From the NCBI GenBank assembly GCA_003133345.1, contig PKXB01000140.1:14879-30438 (forward strand): 15,560 bases of DNA, given 5' to 3'. A program made the translations under genes and the position numbers. The DNA is from Hyphomicrobiales bacterium. Its GTDB lineage: Bacteria; Pseudomonadota; Alphaproteobacteria; Rhizobiales; Xanthobacteraceae. This document shows positions 7,275 through 13,888 of this stretch, piece after piece (position 1 is the first letter of the stretch; every line of letters begins with the position of its first letter). A model generated the notes under the pieces. The model saw only the letters and a list, made by a program, of their open reading frames with translations. It was not told the origin of the DNA and ran no database searches.

Positions 7275-7566
7275 GCTAGATCTCCAAGATATTACGTGTA
7301 ACGGGGACAGTCTGGCACACTGGGCAACCACCGAACAAGGTCCCGGACGGCCCGGCATCCTCTGACTTTCGTGTTACTGCCAGGGCGCTCGAAATCGCTC
7401 TTTCCCGCTGCCGGATAAGGGAATTGAACCCGTGACCAGCGCTTTATAAACGCGCTCGTTTAGTTGGAAAAACCAACCATATCATTGGGTTGCTTAAATA
7501 TTGAATTACCGTCGAGGTCATTTTTTCTCAGGGACTCATTTTTTCACACAAAATTTCATCAGAATA
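7275..7566. other. Intergenic stretch with tRNA remnant and AT-rich part
   Basis: No gene is visible in these 292 bases. The right-hand part (about 7458-7566) is clearly AT-rich against GC-rich surroundings and carries a 10-base direct repeat TCATTTTTTC (7518-7527 and 7536-7545). It also contains a small hairpin, GTTGG/CCAAC around 7474-7488. The left part holds the cspA 5' region and the tRNA-like remnant annotated separately. Confidence 0.6.
7409..7457 (-). pseudogene. tRNA 3'-half remnant, Thr-like
   Basis: Read on the minus strand, this has an anticodon stem and loop (GCGCG TTTATAA AGCGC), a variable loop TGGTC, a T arm with loop TTCAATT (7422-7428), an acceptor 3' strand ATCCGGC and a discriminator A. 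The encoded end is GCG instead of CCA. The matching 5' acceptor strand and a normal D arm are absent; only a GTTGG/CCAAC hairpin lies upstream. It resembles the tRNA-Thr at 9964-10038 (about 20 of 28 bases in the T arm and acceptor) but is clearly diverged. It is most likely a decayed tRNA or an old attachment-site duplication, not a working tRNA. Confidence 0.6.
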
Positions 7567-9018
7567 TCAGCCGGTTGAGGAAAGGCCCGAATCATCTGCT
7601 GACGACGGTTTTTCTTTTTCTGCGGTCAGATTCGGCCGAACGACCGTAACGGTACAGAGGGCCTCCGCGGCGACCTTGGCCGACACGCTGCCGAGCAGCG
7701 TGCGCATCAGCGAACTCTGCCGCGCTCCGATCAGGATGTGGTCGATCCGGTTGGCTTGCGCGAATTCGAGAATGGCGGCGGCGGGATCGACCGCCTCAAG
7801 CACGTGTACGGTGAGGCGGGGCTCCTGCAGCTTCAGCGGCTCCGCCCAGTGCCGCAGACCGACCAGTCGGTCGATCTGCCGGTTGTGGCCCTGCTCGTCG
7901 AGTGTGAAGTCGATTGTGAGCCGGCCCTGCTTGAGCACGTTGAGGCAGGCAAGCCGGGCGGCGGGAAGCGTCGCCAGAATGCGCCCGGCCGTGGTCCTGA
8001 GCGCATCATTGAGCGCCGCGGACCCCTCGGCGAGATCGATGGCGACGGCAATGATGGGCGCGGACGAAAGCTGGGCGGCCAGCGCTTGCTTGGTGCGCGG
8101 CCGCGTCGCCTCTTGATTGAACCGCCGACGCAACACGGTGGTCAGCGGATCGTGCTTCAGTTGCTCCGACCGCTTGGTCAGCTTGACCTGGGTCGGGTGG
8201 CTCAGATCGAAAGCCAGCTGCGCCGCCGTCGGATAGCGCCAGGCCGGCTCGATCTCGAGGCAGCGCAGCACGATTTCCTGCAGCCAGGGCGGATAGTCGC
8301 CCCGCAAGCCGCGCGGCGGCACCGGATCGCGCCAGAGCCGACGGCGCATCCCGCGCAGCGTCTCGCTTTCGCCGAACGGCCGCACGCCGGTCGAAAAGAA
8401 ATAAAGCAGGACGCCCAGTGCGAACAGGTCGCTGCGCGGATCGTTGCGGATGCCGCGCAATTGCTCGGGCGACATATAGGGTGCTGTGCCGAAGGGCAGG
8501 CGAAATTCCTCCTGCATCAGATCGGGCAGACGAAAGTGGTGTGACAGGCCGTAATCGAGCAGCACCGCTTCGCCGGTCGGCCGGAACATGATGTTGCTCG
8601 GCTTGATGTCGAGATGCACGACATGTTGGCGGTGCAGATCGTCGAGCGCCATGGCGATCTTCGCGCCGATCTTGGCGACCTCCGCATCGGGCAAGGGGAG
8701 TTCGGGCAGCCGCGGGAGCAAGGTCTGGCCGGGGATGGCTTCCATCACGATGTAGGGCTGCGCGGCGAAATCGCCGGCGGCGACGAACTTCGGTACATGC
8801 ACGCCGGTGAGCCGCGGCAGGATCATCTGCTCCATTTCGAAACTGACAATGGCCGCGGGATCCGCGCCTTCGCCGATCCGCGGCACTTTCATCAGCAGCG
8901 GCATGGTGACGCCGGGGCGCGAGACACGCCACAACGTTGCCATGCCGCCGCTATGCGCAAGCTCTTCGAGCCGGTAGTCGTCGACGACCACACCCGGTTC
9001 ATGCAGCGGCTTGGCCAT
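7567..9018 (-). CDS. Ser/Thr protein kinase fused to universal stress protein domain
   Basis: Encodes 483 cytoplasmic residues. The N-terminal Hanks-type kinase (about 14-272) has a glycine loop LAHSGGMATLW (20-30), ATP-binding Lys44, catalytic loop HLDIKPSN (135-142, Asp137, Lys139, Asn142), DYG (155-157) in place of DFG, SPE (183-185) and a late Arg261. The HRD arginine is replaced by Leu136, so activation-loop regulation probably differs from RD kinases. A basic linker leads to a UspA-like domain (about 320-462) ending DHILIGARQSS...GSVSAKV, with the GS phosphate-binding part kept. There is no transmembrane segment. Known bifunctional kinase/USP proteins have this order. The start codon directly follows the stop of the phosphoesterase gene, so the two are surely co-transcribed. 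Confidence 0.93.
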   Translation of the reverse strand: MAKPLHEPGVVVDDYRLEELAHSGGMATLWRVSRPGVTMPLLMKVPRIGEGADPAAIVSFEMEQMILPRLTGVHVPKFVAAGDFAAQPYIVMEAIPGQTLLPRLPELPLPDAEVAKIGAKIAMALDDLHRQHVVHLDIKPSNIMFRPTGEAVLLDYGLSHHFRLPDLMQEEFRLPFGTAPYMSPEQLRGIRNDPRSDLFALGVLLYFFSTGVRPFGESETLRGMRRRLWRDPVPPRGLRGDYPPWLQEIVLRCLEIEPAWRYPTAAQLAFDLSHPTQVKLTKRSEQLKHDPLTTVLRRRFNQEATRPRTKQALAAQLSSAPIIAVAIDLAEGSAALNDALRTTAGRILATLPAARLACLNVLKQGRLTIDFTLDEQGHNRQIDRLVGLRHWAEPLKLQEPRLTVHVLEAVDPAAAILEFAQANRIDHILIGARQSSLMRTLLGSVSAKVAAEALCTVTVVRPNLTAEKEKPSSADDSGLSSTG

Positions 9019-9759
9019 TCATCGCCCCAGGAACAGCCGGTTGGCCAGCCAAACCGGTAGGCCTTTTTTGCGGATCGCTGCGGCGGCCTGTTCGATGTCA
9101 TAGGCCGCGCGGCAATACGTGAGTTCGCGCTTGTCGGTATCCAACATCGCATATGATGCGGCCGGATTGCCGTCGCGCGGTTGCCCCACGGAGCCGAGCA
9201 CCACGAGCCAGCGCCGTCCTTGCAGCAAGGGCACGGCAGCGCCCGTCGTCGGCGTGAATGCCGTCATCTTCGCCGTCGCCGACATGCTGTAGACTGCGGG
9301 CTGGTGGATATGACCGCAAAAACCGATTTGCGCGGAGGTGGCCGTGATGCTGCGCGCGGCCTCCAATGTGCTCGTTACATAGGTCCAGCTCGCGGGGCTG
9401 CTCGCTTCCGAATGGACATACAGCCGCTCGCCGTCGTTCTCGAACAGCGGTAAACCGGCCAGGAATTTCCGCTGCGAAGCTCCCAGCACGCCGCGCGTCC
9501 ATTCGATGGCGATCTGGGCTTCCAGGTTCATCTGTTCGCGCGAATTGGCGACCGCGCTGTCGTGATTGCCGAGCACGGCTACGGCGCCCTTGTCGACCAG
9601 CTCCATGACGGTCGTCACCGCCCATTCGGGATCGGCGCCATAGCCGACATAGTCGCCGAGCAGCACGATCCGCTCCGCGCCTTGATCGCGTGCCTGCGCG
9701 AGACACGCGCTAAACGCCTGCCGGTTGGCATGAATATCCGCGAATAGAGCAATCAGCAC
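9019..9759 (-). CDS. Metallophosphoesterase (calcineurin-like)
   Basis: Encodes 246 residues from a GTG start, with AGGGG about 9 bases upstream. The dinuclear metal site of the family is complete: D8 and H10 (ADIH), D36 (LGDYVGYG), N65-H66-D67 (GNHD), H116 (HSEA), and H150 with H152 (GHIH). It has no signal peptide, so it is cytoplasmic. The family includes phosphodiesterases and PPP-like phosphatases; which applies is unknown. Its TGA is immediately followed by the ATG of the kinase-USP gene, suggesting coupled production and possibly opposing activities in one pathway (inference). Upstream on this strand, short GGGCCA-type tandem units (9772-9797) lie just before the ribosome binding site. 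Confidence 0.92.
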   Translation of the reverse strand: MLIALFADIHANRQAFSACLAQARDQGAERIVLLGDYVGYGADPEWAVTTVMELVDKGAVAVLGNHDSAVANSREQMNLEAQIAIEWTRGVLGASQRKFLAGLPLFENDGERLYVHSEASSPASWTYVTSTLEAARSITATSAQIGFCGHIHQPAVYSMSATAKMTAFTPTTGAAVPLLQGRRWLVVLGSVGQPRDGNPAASYAMLDTDKRELTYCRAAYDIEQAAAAIRKKGLPVWLANRLFLGR

Positions 9760-9887
9760 GGCTCAGTTCCCCTGGCCCTCTTGGCCCTCTTGGCCCGACA
9801 GTGGTCGGATTGCGTCACCGGCTGTTGATCCTGGTCAAATCGTCCGCGGGGCAATGTTTCGACGCTCCAGCAGTCTACGCCCGGAAT

Positions 9888-9926
9888 AAAAAAAGATGCT
9901 GCCGCAACACCGCGCGCCGGCGGAGC
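9888..9926 (-). terminator. Intrinsic terminator of tRNA-Thr
   Basis: On the minus strand GCTCCGC (9926-9920) pairs with GCGG-C-AGC (9905-9898, one bulged base), followed by ATC and seven Ts (9894-9888). It begins 38 bases beyond the tRNA-Thr CCA end, so it very likely ends that transcript and isolates it from the phosphoesterase operon. Confidence 0.65.
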
Positions 9927-9963
9927 GAGAATGGCCATAACAGGCGAATTTTACCGATTTTAT

Positions 9964-10038
9964 TGGTGCCGGGTGAGAGAATTGAACTCCCGACCAACGG
10001 TTTACAAAACCGCTGCTCTACCGCTGAGCTAACCCGGC
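9964..10038 (-). tRNA. tRNA-Thr(UGU)
   Basis: A full cloverleaf reads on the minus strand. Acceptor GCCGGGT pairs with ACCCGGC, the D arm is GCTC/GAGC, and the anticodon arm is GCGGT-TTTGTAA-ACCGT with anticodon TGT. The T arm is GGGAG-TTCAATT-CTCTC, the discriminator is A and CCA is encoded (75 bases in all). It decodes ACA and other ACN threonine codons. Confidence 0.97.
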
Positions 10039-10047
10039 TCGAATTCA

Positions 10048-10076
10048 CAGCTATCAGCCTCGCCCGCCTGCCACAA
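10048..10076 (-). promoter_or_regulatory. Weak promoter candidate for tRNA-Thr
   Basis: On the minus strand TTGTGG (10076-10071) and TAGCTG (10053-10048) are 17 bases apart, placing a start just before the tRNA. The -10 element is poor, so this is tentative. Confidence 0.3.
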
Positions 10077-10100
10077 GCCGCGCTGGCGTGGTCGGCCGTG

Positions 10101-10124
10101 TGATCATTGGCATAACAACGATCA
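10101..10124. repeat. Inverted repeat TGATCATTG / CAACGATCA
   Basis: Two 9-base arms (10101-10109 and 10116-10124) pair with one mismatch around a 6-base loop, about 63 bases upstream of tRNA-Thr. It could be an operator or an incidental hairpin. Confidence 0.4.
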
Positions 10125-10149
10125 TCCGCGGGGGCCGCGCGCGAGGTCC

Positions 10150-10174
10150 CGGGAGCAAGGGCGGCCGGCTCCCG
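10150..10174. terminator. GC-rich hairpin beyond the small helical gene
   Basis: CGGGAGC (10150-10156) pairs with GCTCCCG (10168-10174). It lies about 60 bases past the stop of the minus-strand gene at 10236 and could help end its transcript, but no T-run follows. Confidence 0.3.
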
Positions 10175-10235
10175 CCGCCCGGCCGTTCGGCGCCCGGCAG
10201 TTGACGGGCTGCTTGCCTTGGTTTCGCGCGCTCGA

Positions 10236-10514
10236 TCAGGCGATCGCGGTGAGCTTTTCCAGCACGTCGATCAGCCAGGCAGCGGCCTGCAAAATCGCCA
10301 GCCGCTGCGCCAGCTTCGACCGGCGGAAGGTGTCGTTGAGTAGCTTGAGCGCGCGCTTGTAGCCGGGATGCCGCTGCCCGGCCTCGCCGAGCGAGGCCAG
10401 CCGCGCGACCAGTACTGCGCGATGGGCTTCGATCTCGTCATAACGCTTGCGAAAACCCGCGCGCGCCGGCGATGAAGGTTTGGCGGAAGACGTTGGGGGT
10501 CGGCGGTGTGGCAT
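10236..10514 (-). CDS. Small helical protein of unknown function
   Basis: Encodes 92 residues from ATG 10514. A Pro/Ser/Ala-rich, basic N-terminal tail (1-20) is followed by a continuous charged helical region (about 21-90: FRKRYDEIEAHRAVLVARLA, then GYKRALKLLNDTFRRSKLAQ, then a more hydrophobic WLIDVLEKL end). It has no signal peptide or membrane segment and looks like a cytoplasmic helical bundle or coiled coil. The frame is open for 100 codons upstream, but that part is arginine-rich, overlaps the promoter of the divergent gene and does not look coding. No clear ribosome binding site is present. Instead a 20-base palindrome ends one base before the ATG. I do not recognise the family. Confidence 0.6.
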   Translation of the reverse strand: MPHRRPPTSSAKPSSPARAGFRKRYDEIEAHRAVLVARLASLGEAGQRHPGYKRALKLLNDTFRRSKLAQRLAILQAAAWLIDVLEKLTAIA

Positions 10515-10534
10515 GGCGATTAACTTTAATCGCC
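10515..10534. promoter_or_regulatory. 20-base palindrome abutting a start codon
   Basis: GGCGATTAA and TTAATCGCC flank a CT dinucleotide, giving nine perfect pairs. It directly precedes ATG 10514 on the minus strand and occupies the place of the ribosome binding site. It could be a dimeric repressor operator or, in RNA, an 8-bp hairpin with an ACTT-type loop that hides the start. Confidence 0.5.
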
Positions 10535-10654
10535 GCGATGTTGCATTGGCAACCGGAGATCGGCTGCCAGTTGGTGCCGGTAATTCCGGCATGTTCAGGG
10601 CGCGGCGGCAATTAATGTTACCTCGCGATTGCGGGCGGCAACGTAAAGCTTTCG

Positions 10655-10660
10655 TATAAA
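10655..10660 (+). promoter_or_regulatory. -10-like element of the secreted-protein gene
   Basis: TATAAA sits 30 bases before ATG 10691 in an AT-richer patch. The nearest -35-like TTGCGG (10629-10634) is 20 bases away, longer than ideal, so the promoter is only a candidate. Confidence 0.3.
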
Positions 10661-10690
10661 ATGCATTCGGATTTATTGGAGATAGACCGG

Positions 10691-11155
10691 ATGCGCGTTC
10701 TGCTCGCCATCGCTCTGTTAGGTTTCGGCATCGCCGGGGTCGGCGCTGCGCGTGCTGCCGATCTTCCGGCCGGCTATTCAGCTCCTTATTCCGGTCGCTA
10801 TTTCGAACACGCACAACATAGCGAGATGCTGTGGCTCTATGACGACCAGCCCGGCGTCGTCGTGCGCGCCTATTGGGAAGCGCCGTGGCGCTATCACCAC
10901 TATTTTCCGGCCACCGGCATTTCGCCGCGGATCGGCCGTCACGAAAATCTGTCGGCTATCAGCCGCCCGCCGAAACCGGCGAAGACGTTCCGCCGTTCCT
11001 GGTCGAACGCCTGGGCGGTCGAGCACCTCTATGCCACCAGCGCTCAGTCGCTCGCGACGCAGGGCGATAGCCAGGCCGACACCCAACCCGACACCCAGTC
11101 CAATACCCGGCATAGGCCGCACGCGCACGGCTCGCACAGAATGCGCTTTCGTTGA
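10691..11155 (+). CDS. Secreted protein of unknown function
   Basis: Encodes 154 residues. ATG 10691 is chosen because GGAGAT lies about 8 bases upstream and the product then begins with a textbook signal peptide (MRVLLAIALLGFGIAGVGAA, cleaved after ARA at 22). The mature part is rich in aromatic residues and histidine (YSGRYFEHAQHSEMLWLYDD, WEAPWRYHHYFP). It ends in a low-complexity polar tail with repeated D-T-Q units and a His/Arg-rich C-terminus. It has no cysteine pair and no membrane span. Another secreted protein gene follows 24 bases later, so they are likely co-transcribed. I recognise no family. Confidence 0.7.
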   Translation: MRVLLAIALLGFGIAGVGAARAADLPAGYSAPYSGRYFEHAQHSEMLWLYDDQPGVVVRAYWEAPWRYHHYFPATGISPRIGRHENLSAISRPPKPAKTFRRSWSNAWAVEHLYATSAQSLATQGDSQADTQPDTQSNTRHRPHAHGSHRMRFR

Positions 11156-11179
11156 AATCTTGAAAACATATCCAGTCGG

Positions 11180-11614
11180 ATGAACATCATGATCGATCGC
11201 CAACGCAAACTCGTTCTGCTCGCCGTCCTCGCCGTCCTCGCCGCCGGTATGCTGCCGGCGGCCGCTGCGCAAGCGCATTGTTGTCGCTCGTCTTATGCCG
11301 AGCCGGCGCCGCTTTATCCTTATGCCGTGCCGGAGGAGCAGCCCTACGCCGTCGAGCTGGCGCCCAACATTTATGCGATCCCGTACCGGCTGCGCGCCTA
11401 CCCTTACGTGCACTGCCTCGATGGTTGTGGTCGCCGCGCGCCAGTCGTGATCGAGACCGAGCGCGGGATCGAGGACACCGGCGCGCGCGGCGAAAACGGC
11501 AAGCAGCGCGTGATCCGCGCCGAGGCCGAAGTCACCATCCTCGGCCCGGACCGCATGAACATTAGGTTGTTCCGCAAGGGGCAAGGGTCGAGTGTCAAAG
11601 CGCCCGCAGATTAA
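11180..11614 (+). CDS. Secreted protein of unknown function, cysteine-containing
   Basis: Encodes 144 residues. The signal peptide runs to about residue 32 (basic start, then LVLLAVLAVLAAGMLPAAAA, ending AQA). The mature part has a CC pair just after cleavage, a Tyr/Pro-rich segment, a CLDGCG motif, and a charged C-terminal region (RVIRAEAEVTILGPDRMNIR) predicted to be beta-rich. The four cysteines may form disulfides in the periplasm. The start could also be ATG 11189; neither has a strong ribosome binding site, consistent with coupling to the gene 24 bases upstream. It converges with rlmB. No family is recognised. Confidence 0.7.
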   Translation: MNIMIDRQRKLVLLAVLAVLAAGMLPAAAAQAHCCRSSYAEPAPLYPYAVPEEQPYAVELAPNIYAIPYRLRAYPYVHCLDGCGRRAPVVIETERGIEDTGARGENGKQRVIRAEAEVTILGPDRMNIRLFRKGQGSSVKAPAD

Positions 11615-11671
11615 ATCGCTAGCAGAGATCGTGGGACGCGGGCGGCGGGCTGGGGGCCCTCCGTTCGCATT

Positions 11672-12502
11672 TTATTGGCCGCCCGCCAACCGCCGGCTCG
11701 CGACATAAAGCCCGAGCGCCGCCGCATTCGACACGTTCAGGCTCTTGATCGTGCCCGGCAGCTCGATGCGGGCAACGTGATCGCAGGTTTCCTTGGTGAG
11801 CTGGCGCAGACCCTTGCCCTCGGCGCCGAGCACCAGCGCGAGCGGCGCGCGCAGCGGTAAGCCGGCGAGATCGGCATCGCCGCTCGAATCGAGCCCGACC
11901 ACCAGAAAGCCGCTCTGCTTGAGCGCGGCCAGTCCGCGCGCCAGGTTCTGCACGCTGACCAGCGGCACATATTCGAGCGCCCCGGACGCGGCCTTGGCCA
12001 GCGCGCCGGTGGCGTCCGGGCTGTGCCGTTGCGTGGTCACGATGGCCGTGGCCGCGAACGCCGCGGCCGAACGGAAGATGGCGCCGACATTGTGCGGATC
12101 GGTGATCTGGTCGAGCACCAGCACCACGCCTTGCGCCGGCAAATCCTCGACCGCGGGCGAGGGCAGCGGATCGGTTTCGAGATAGAGGCCCTGATGCACC
12201 GCGTCGGGCGTGAGCCGTTCCGCGATCGCCGAGGGCCGCACCAGTTCCGGCGTGATGGGGGATGCAACGCCTTCGTCGGCCAGGCGCCGCGCGGCGTTCT
12301 CGGTGGCGAGCAGCTTGCGCAAGCGCCGCGCGGGGTTTGCCAGCGCGGCGGTCACCGTGTGCCAACCATACATGGCGACCGGGCCGTCGGCGGCAGGCCG
12401 CAGGCTGTCGCGGCGGGCGCGCTCGAAGCGCTCGCGCCGCTCGATCTGCTGGTGGGTGGCGCCCGGCTTGGCGCCGGAACGGGTGGGGGGGCGTGTTGCC
12501 AT
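11672..12502 (-). CDS. rlmB: 23S rRNA (guanosine-2'-O-)-methyltransferase RlmB
   Basis: Encodes 276 residues of the SpoU/TrmH (SPOUT) family. An N-terminal basic extension (1-40) precedes the substrate-binding subdomain (YGWHTVTAALANPARR, 45-60). The knotted catalytic domain has motif 1 DPHNVGAIFRSAAAF (135-149; Asn138, Arg144), motif 2 LVLGAEGKGLR (223-233) and motif 3 SLNVSNAAAL (254-263). RlmB methylates G2251 in the P-loop of 23S rRNA using S-adenosylmethionine; the assignment over other TrmH paralogues rests on the overall domain order. Start ATG 12502 has AAGG about 8 bases upstream. It is divergent from tRNA-Tyr, with which it shares a short intergenic region. Confidence 0.93.
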   Translation of the reverse strand: MATRPPTRSGAKPGATHQQIERRERFERARRDSLRPAADGPVAMYGWHTVTAALANPARRLRKLLATENAARRLADEGVASPITPELVRPSAIAERLTPDAVHQGLYLETDPLPSPAVEDLPAQGVVLVLDQITDPHNVGAIFRSAAAFAATAIVTTQRHSPDATGALAKAASGALEYVPLVSVQNLARGLAALKQSGFLVVGLDSSGDADLAGLPLRAPLALVLGAEGKGLRQLTKETCDHVARIELPGTIKSLNVSNAAALGLYVASRRLAGGQ

Positions 12503-12544
12503 CGCTGTGCCTTACTTGATCCGCCGCGGGTGGAACAGCCTCCA

Positions 12545-12573
12545 TTGACTTAACCTAGGGGGCTGCCCATAAA
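12545..12573 (+). promoter_or_regulatory. Promoter of tRNA-Tyr
   Basis: TTGACT (12545-12550) and CATAAA (12568-12573) are separated by exactly 17 bases, a good sigma-70-type pair. The predicted start is near 12580, giving a leader of about 65 bases to the tRNA. Confidence 0.6.
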
Positions 12574-12644
12574 ACGCGCGCATCCCGACCTGCCGGCGCG
12601 AGGCCGTTTTTCTTATCGGATCAATACGGTGTGACGGCTTTGGG

Positions 12645-12729
12645 GGGAGAGTGTCCCGAGCGGCAAAGGGGGCGGACTGTAAATCCGCTGGCTATGCCTT
12701 CGTAGGTTCGAGTCCTACCTCTCCCACCA
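12645..12729 (+). tRNA. tRNA-Tyr(GUA)
   Basis: An 85-base class II tRNA. Acceptor GGGAGAG pairs with CTCTCCC, the anticodon arm is GCGGA-CTGTAAA-TCCGC with anticodon GTA, and there is a long variable arm. The T arm is GTAGG-TTCGAGT-CCTAC, with A73 and an encoded CCA. The 3' end faces the integrase gene 73 bases away, a common integration arrangement. Confidence 0.97.
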
Positions 12730-12758
12730 CCCAACCCCCTATGTGGTTGATCTTGTTC

Positions 12759-12793
12759 AGGTGCGACAATTCTGCCGGGTCAAGGTGCGACAA
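12759..12793. repeat. Direct repeat AGGTGCGACAA (two copies)
   Basis: Two perfect 11-base copies lie at 12759-12769 and 12783-12793, between tRNA-Tyr and the integrase stop. They may be recombinase arm sites or the leftover of an insertion-sequence end: IS21-type ends carry repeated units of this size and style. Neither is proven. Confidence 0.6.
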
Positions 12794-12802
12794 CATCTGT
12801 TC

Positions 12803-13888
12803 TCACTCTGATCCGCGCGCCAGCAGCTTCATGTTGTCGCCGGCGAGCTTTTTGCGGTCTGCCGCACGCGTGTAGACGGCGGCCTGCGACGGCGTCGCCC
12901 AGTCAAAGATGGCCATCAGCTGCTGTTCGGTGGCGCCGTTCTCCGCCGCGATCGTCGCCCCCGCCTTGCGCAGCCCGTGCGCCGAGCAGTGCGGCAGCCC
13001 CGCCTCGTTACAGCGGTCGCGGAACCAGTTGCCAAAACCACCCGGCGTGAAGGGCTTGCCAAAACTTGTCACCAGAAACGTCATGTCGCCGGTCGGCGAC
13101 GCGGCGATCACCTCGGCGAGACGCGGCAGGATCGGCTTGTAGCTCGCCTCCATCCGCCGGTAGCGGGTCTTGCGTGGGACAAAGCGGAGAATTCCGTTCT
13201 CGACGTGCTGGCGGCCGAAGGTGACCATATCGCCGCGGCGCACGCCGGTGAGCAGCAGCAGTTCGAGCGCGAGTCTGGCCTTGCTGCCGATCGGGTGGTG
13301 CGCCTGAAACTGCTTCACCTCGGCGAGCGTCCAGGTGTGGAAGCCCCCGGAAGCGTATTTGATGCGGCGCACGTCGCGCACCGGGTTGGTCGGGGTCTTG
13401 GTCGCCTCCACCGCCCAGCCGAACATCGAGGAGAGATATTTGCGCCGGTTGTTGGCGGCGCCCGGCTTCTGGGCTTTGAGATCGCGCAGGCGGCGGATTT
13501 TGGCCGGGGTAACGTAGACAAGCGGGCAGTCCCGGAAAACGTCCCGGGAGCCCTCCCTGACCGTTTCCCGCAGGCATTCCTCGATCATCGCGCGCCGCCG
13601 CTTCTGCATGGTGGCGTCGAGCGCCTGGAACTCGGCCGAGGTGAAGTAGAGGCCGGCGAGCCAGCCGAGGGTCCCCTTAGCGGGCCCCCGTGGTACGGCG
13701 GCCGGGCTCGCCGGCGGCGCAGCCGGCAGCATTTCGAGGGCGGCAGAATATTCACGCGCGAAGGCTGCAGTGCCCGGCGCGGCCTCGATCCTGATGCGCC
13801 GGCCGAACCGCCGGACGTAGAGCCGCTTTTTGCCGTGGCGGCTTTTTTCCGCGCTCAGATAGCGAAAATGGATGGCTACCGCGTTCAT
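12803..13888 (-). CDS. Tyrosine recombinase / phage-type integrase
   Basis: Encodes 361 residues. The N-terminal part (1-70) holds a basic arm-binding-like region and an Ala/Pro linker. The core-binding helical domain is about 72-170 and the catalytic domain about 185-350. Active-site residues are present in order: Arg217 in LLLTGVRRGD, Lys240 in the beta-hairpin, His304 and Arg307 (HGLR), Trp330 in FDWAT, and the nucleophile Tyr339 (AAVYTRA). It therefore looks intact. It would integrate or excise a mobile element at a short attachment site, plausibly the nearby tRNA-Tyr 3' end. Its start codon overlaps the stop of the small upstream gene by 4 bases (ATGA), so translation is probably coupled. 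Confidence 0.93.
   Translation of the reverse strand: MNAVAIHFRYLSAEKSRHGKKRLYVRRFGRRIRIEAAPGTAAFAREYSAALEMLPAAPPASPAAVPRGPAKGTLGWLAGLYFTSAEFQALDATMQKRRRAMIEECLRETVREGSRDVFRDCPLVYVTPAKIRRLRDLKAQKPGAANNRRKYLSSMFGWAVEATKTPTNPVRDVRRIKYASGGFHTWTLAEVKQFQAHHPIGSKARLALELLLLTGVRRGDMVTFGRQHVENGILRFVPRKTRYRRMEASYKPILPRLAEVIAASPTGDMTFLVTSFGKPFTPGGFGNWFRDRCNEAGLPHCSAHGLRKAGATIAAENGATEQQLMAIFDWATPSQAAVYTRAADRKKLAGDNMKLLARGSE

Noticed and set aside
7409..7490. A functional tRNA with anticodon UAU
   Set aside because: No 5' acceptor strand pairs with ATCCGGC, the D arm is not normal, position 31/39 is mismatched and CCA is replaced by GCG.
9772..9797. Tandem TGGCCCTCT units upstream of the phosphoesterase gene
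   Set aside because: Only two to three very short units; more likely slippage than a functional element, though it lies close to the ribosome binding site.
11619..12545. 308-codon minus-strand frame overlapping rlmB in another phase
   Set aside because: It is arginine/alanine low-complexity sequence; rlmB has all three SpoU motifs in its own frame.
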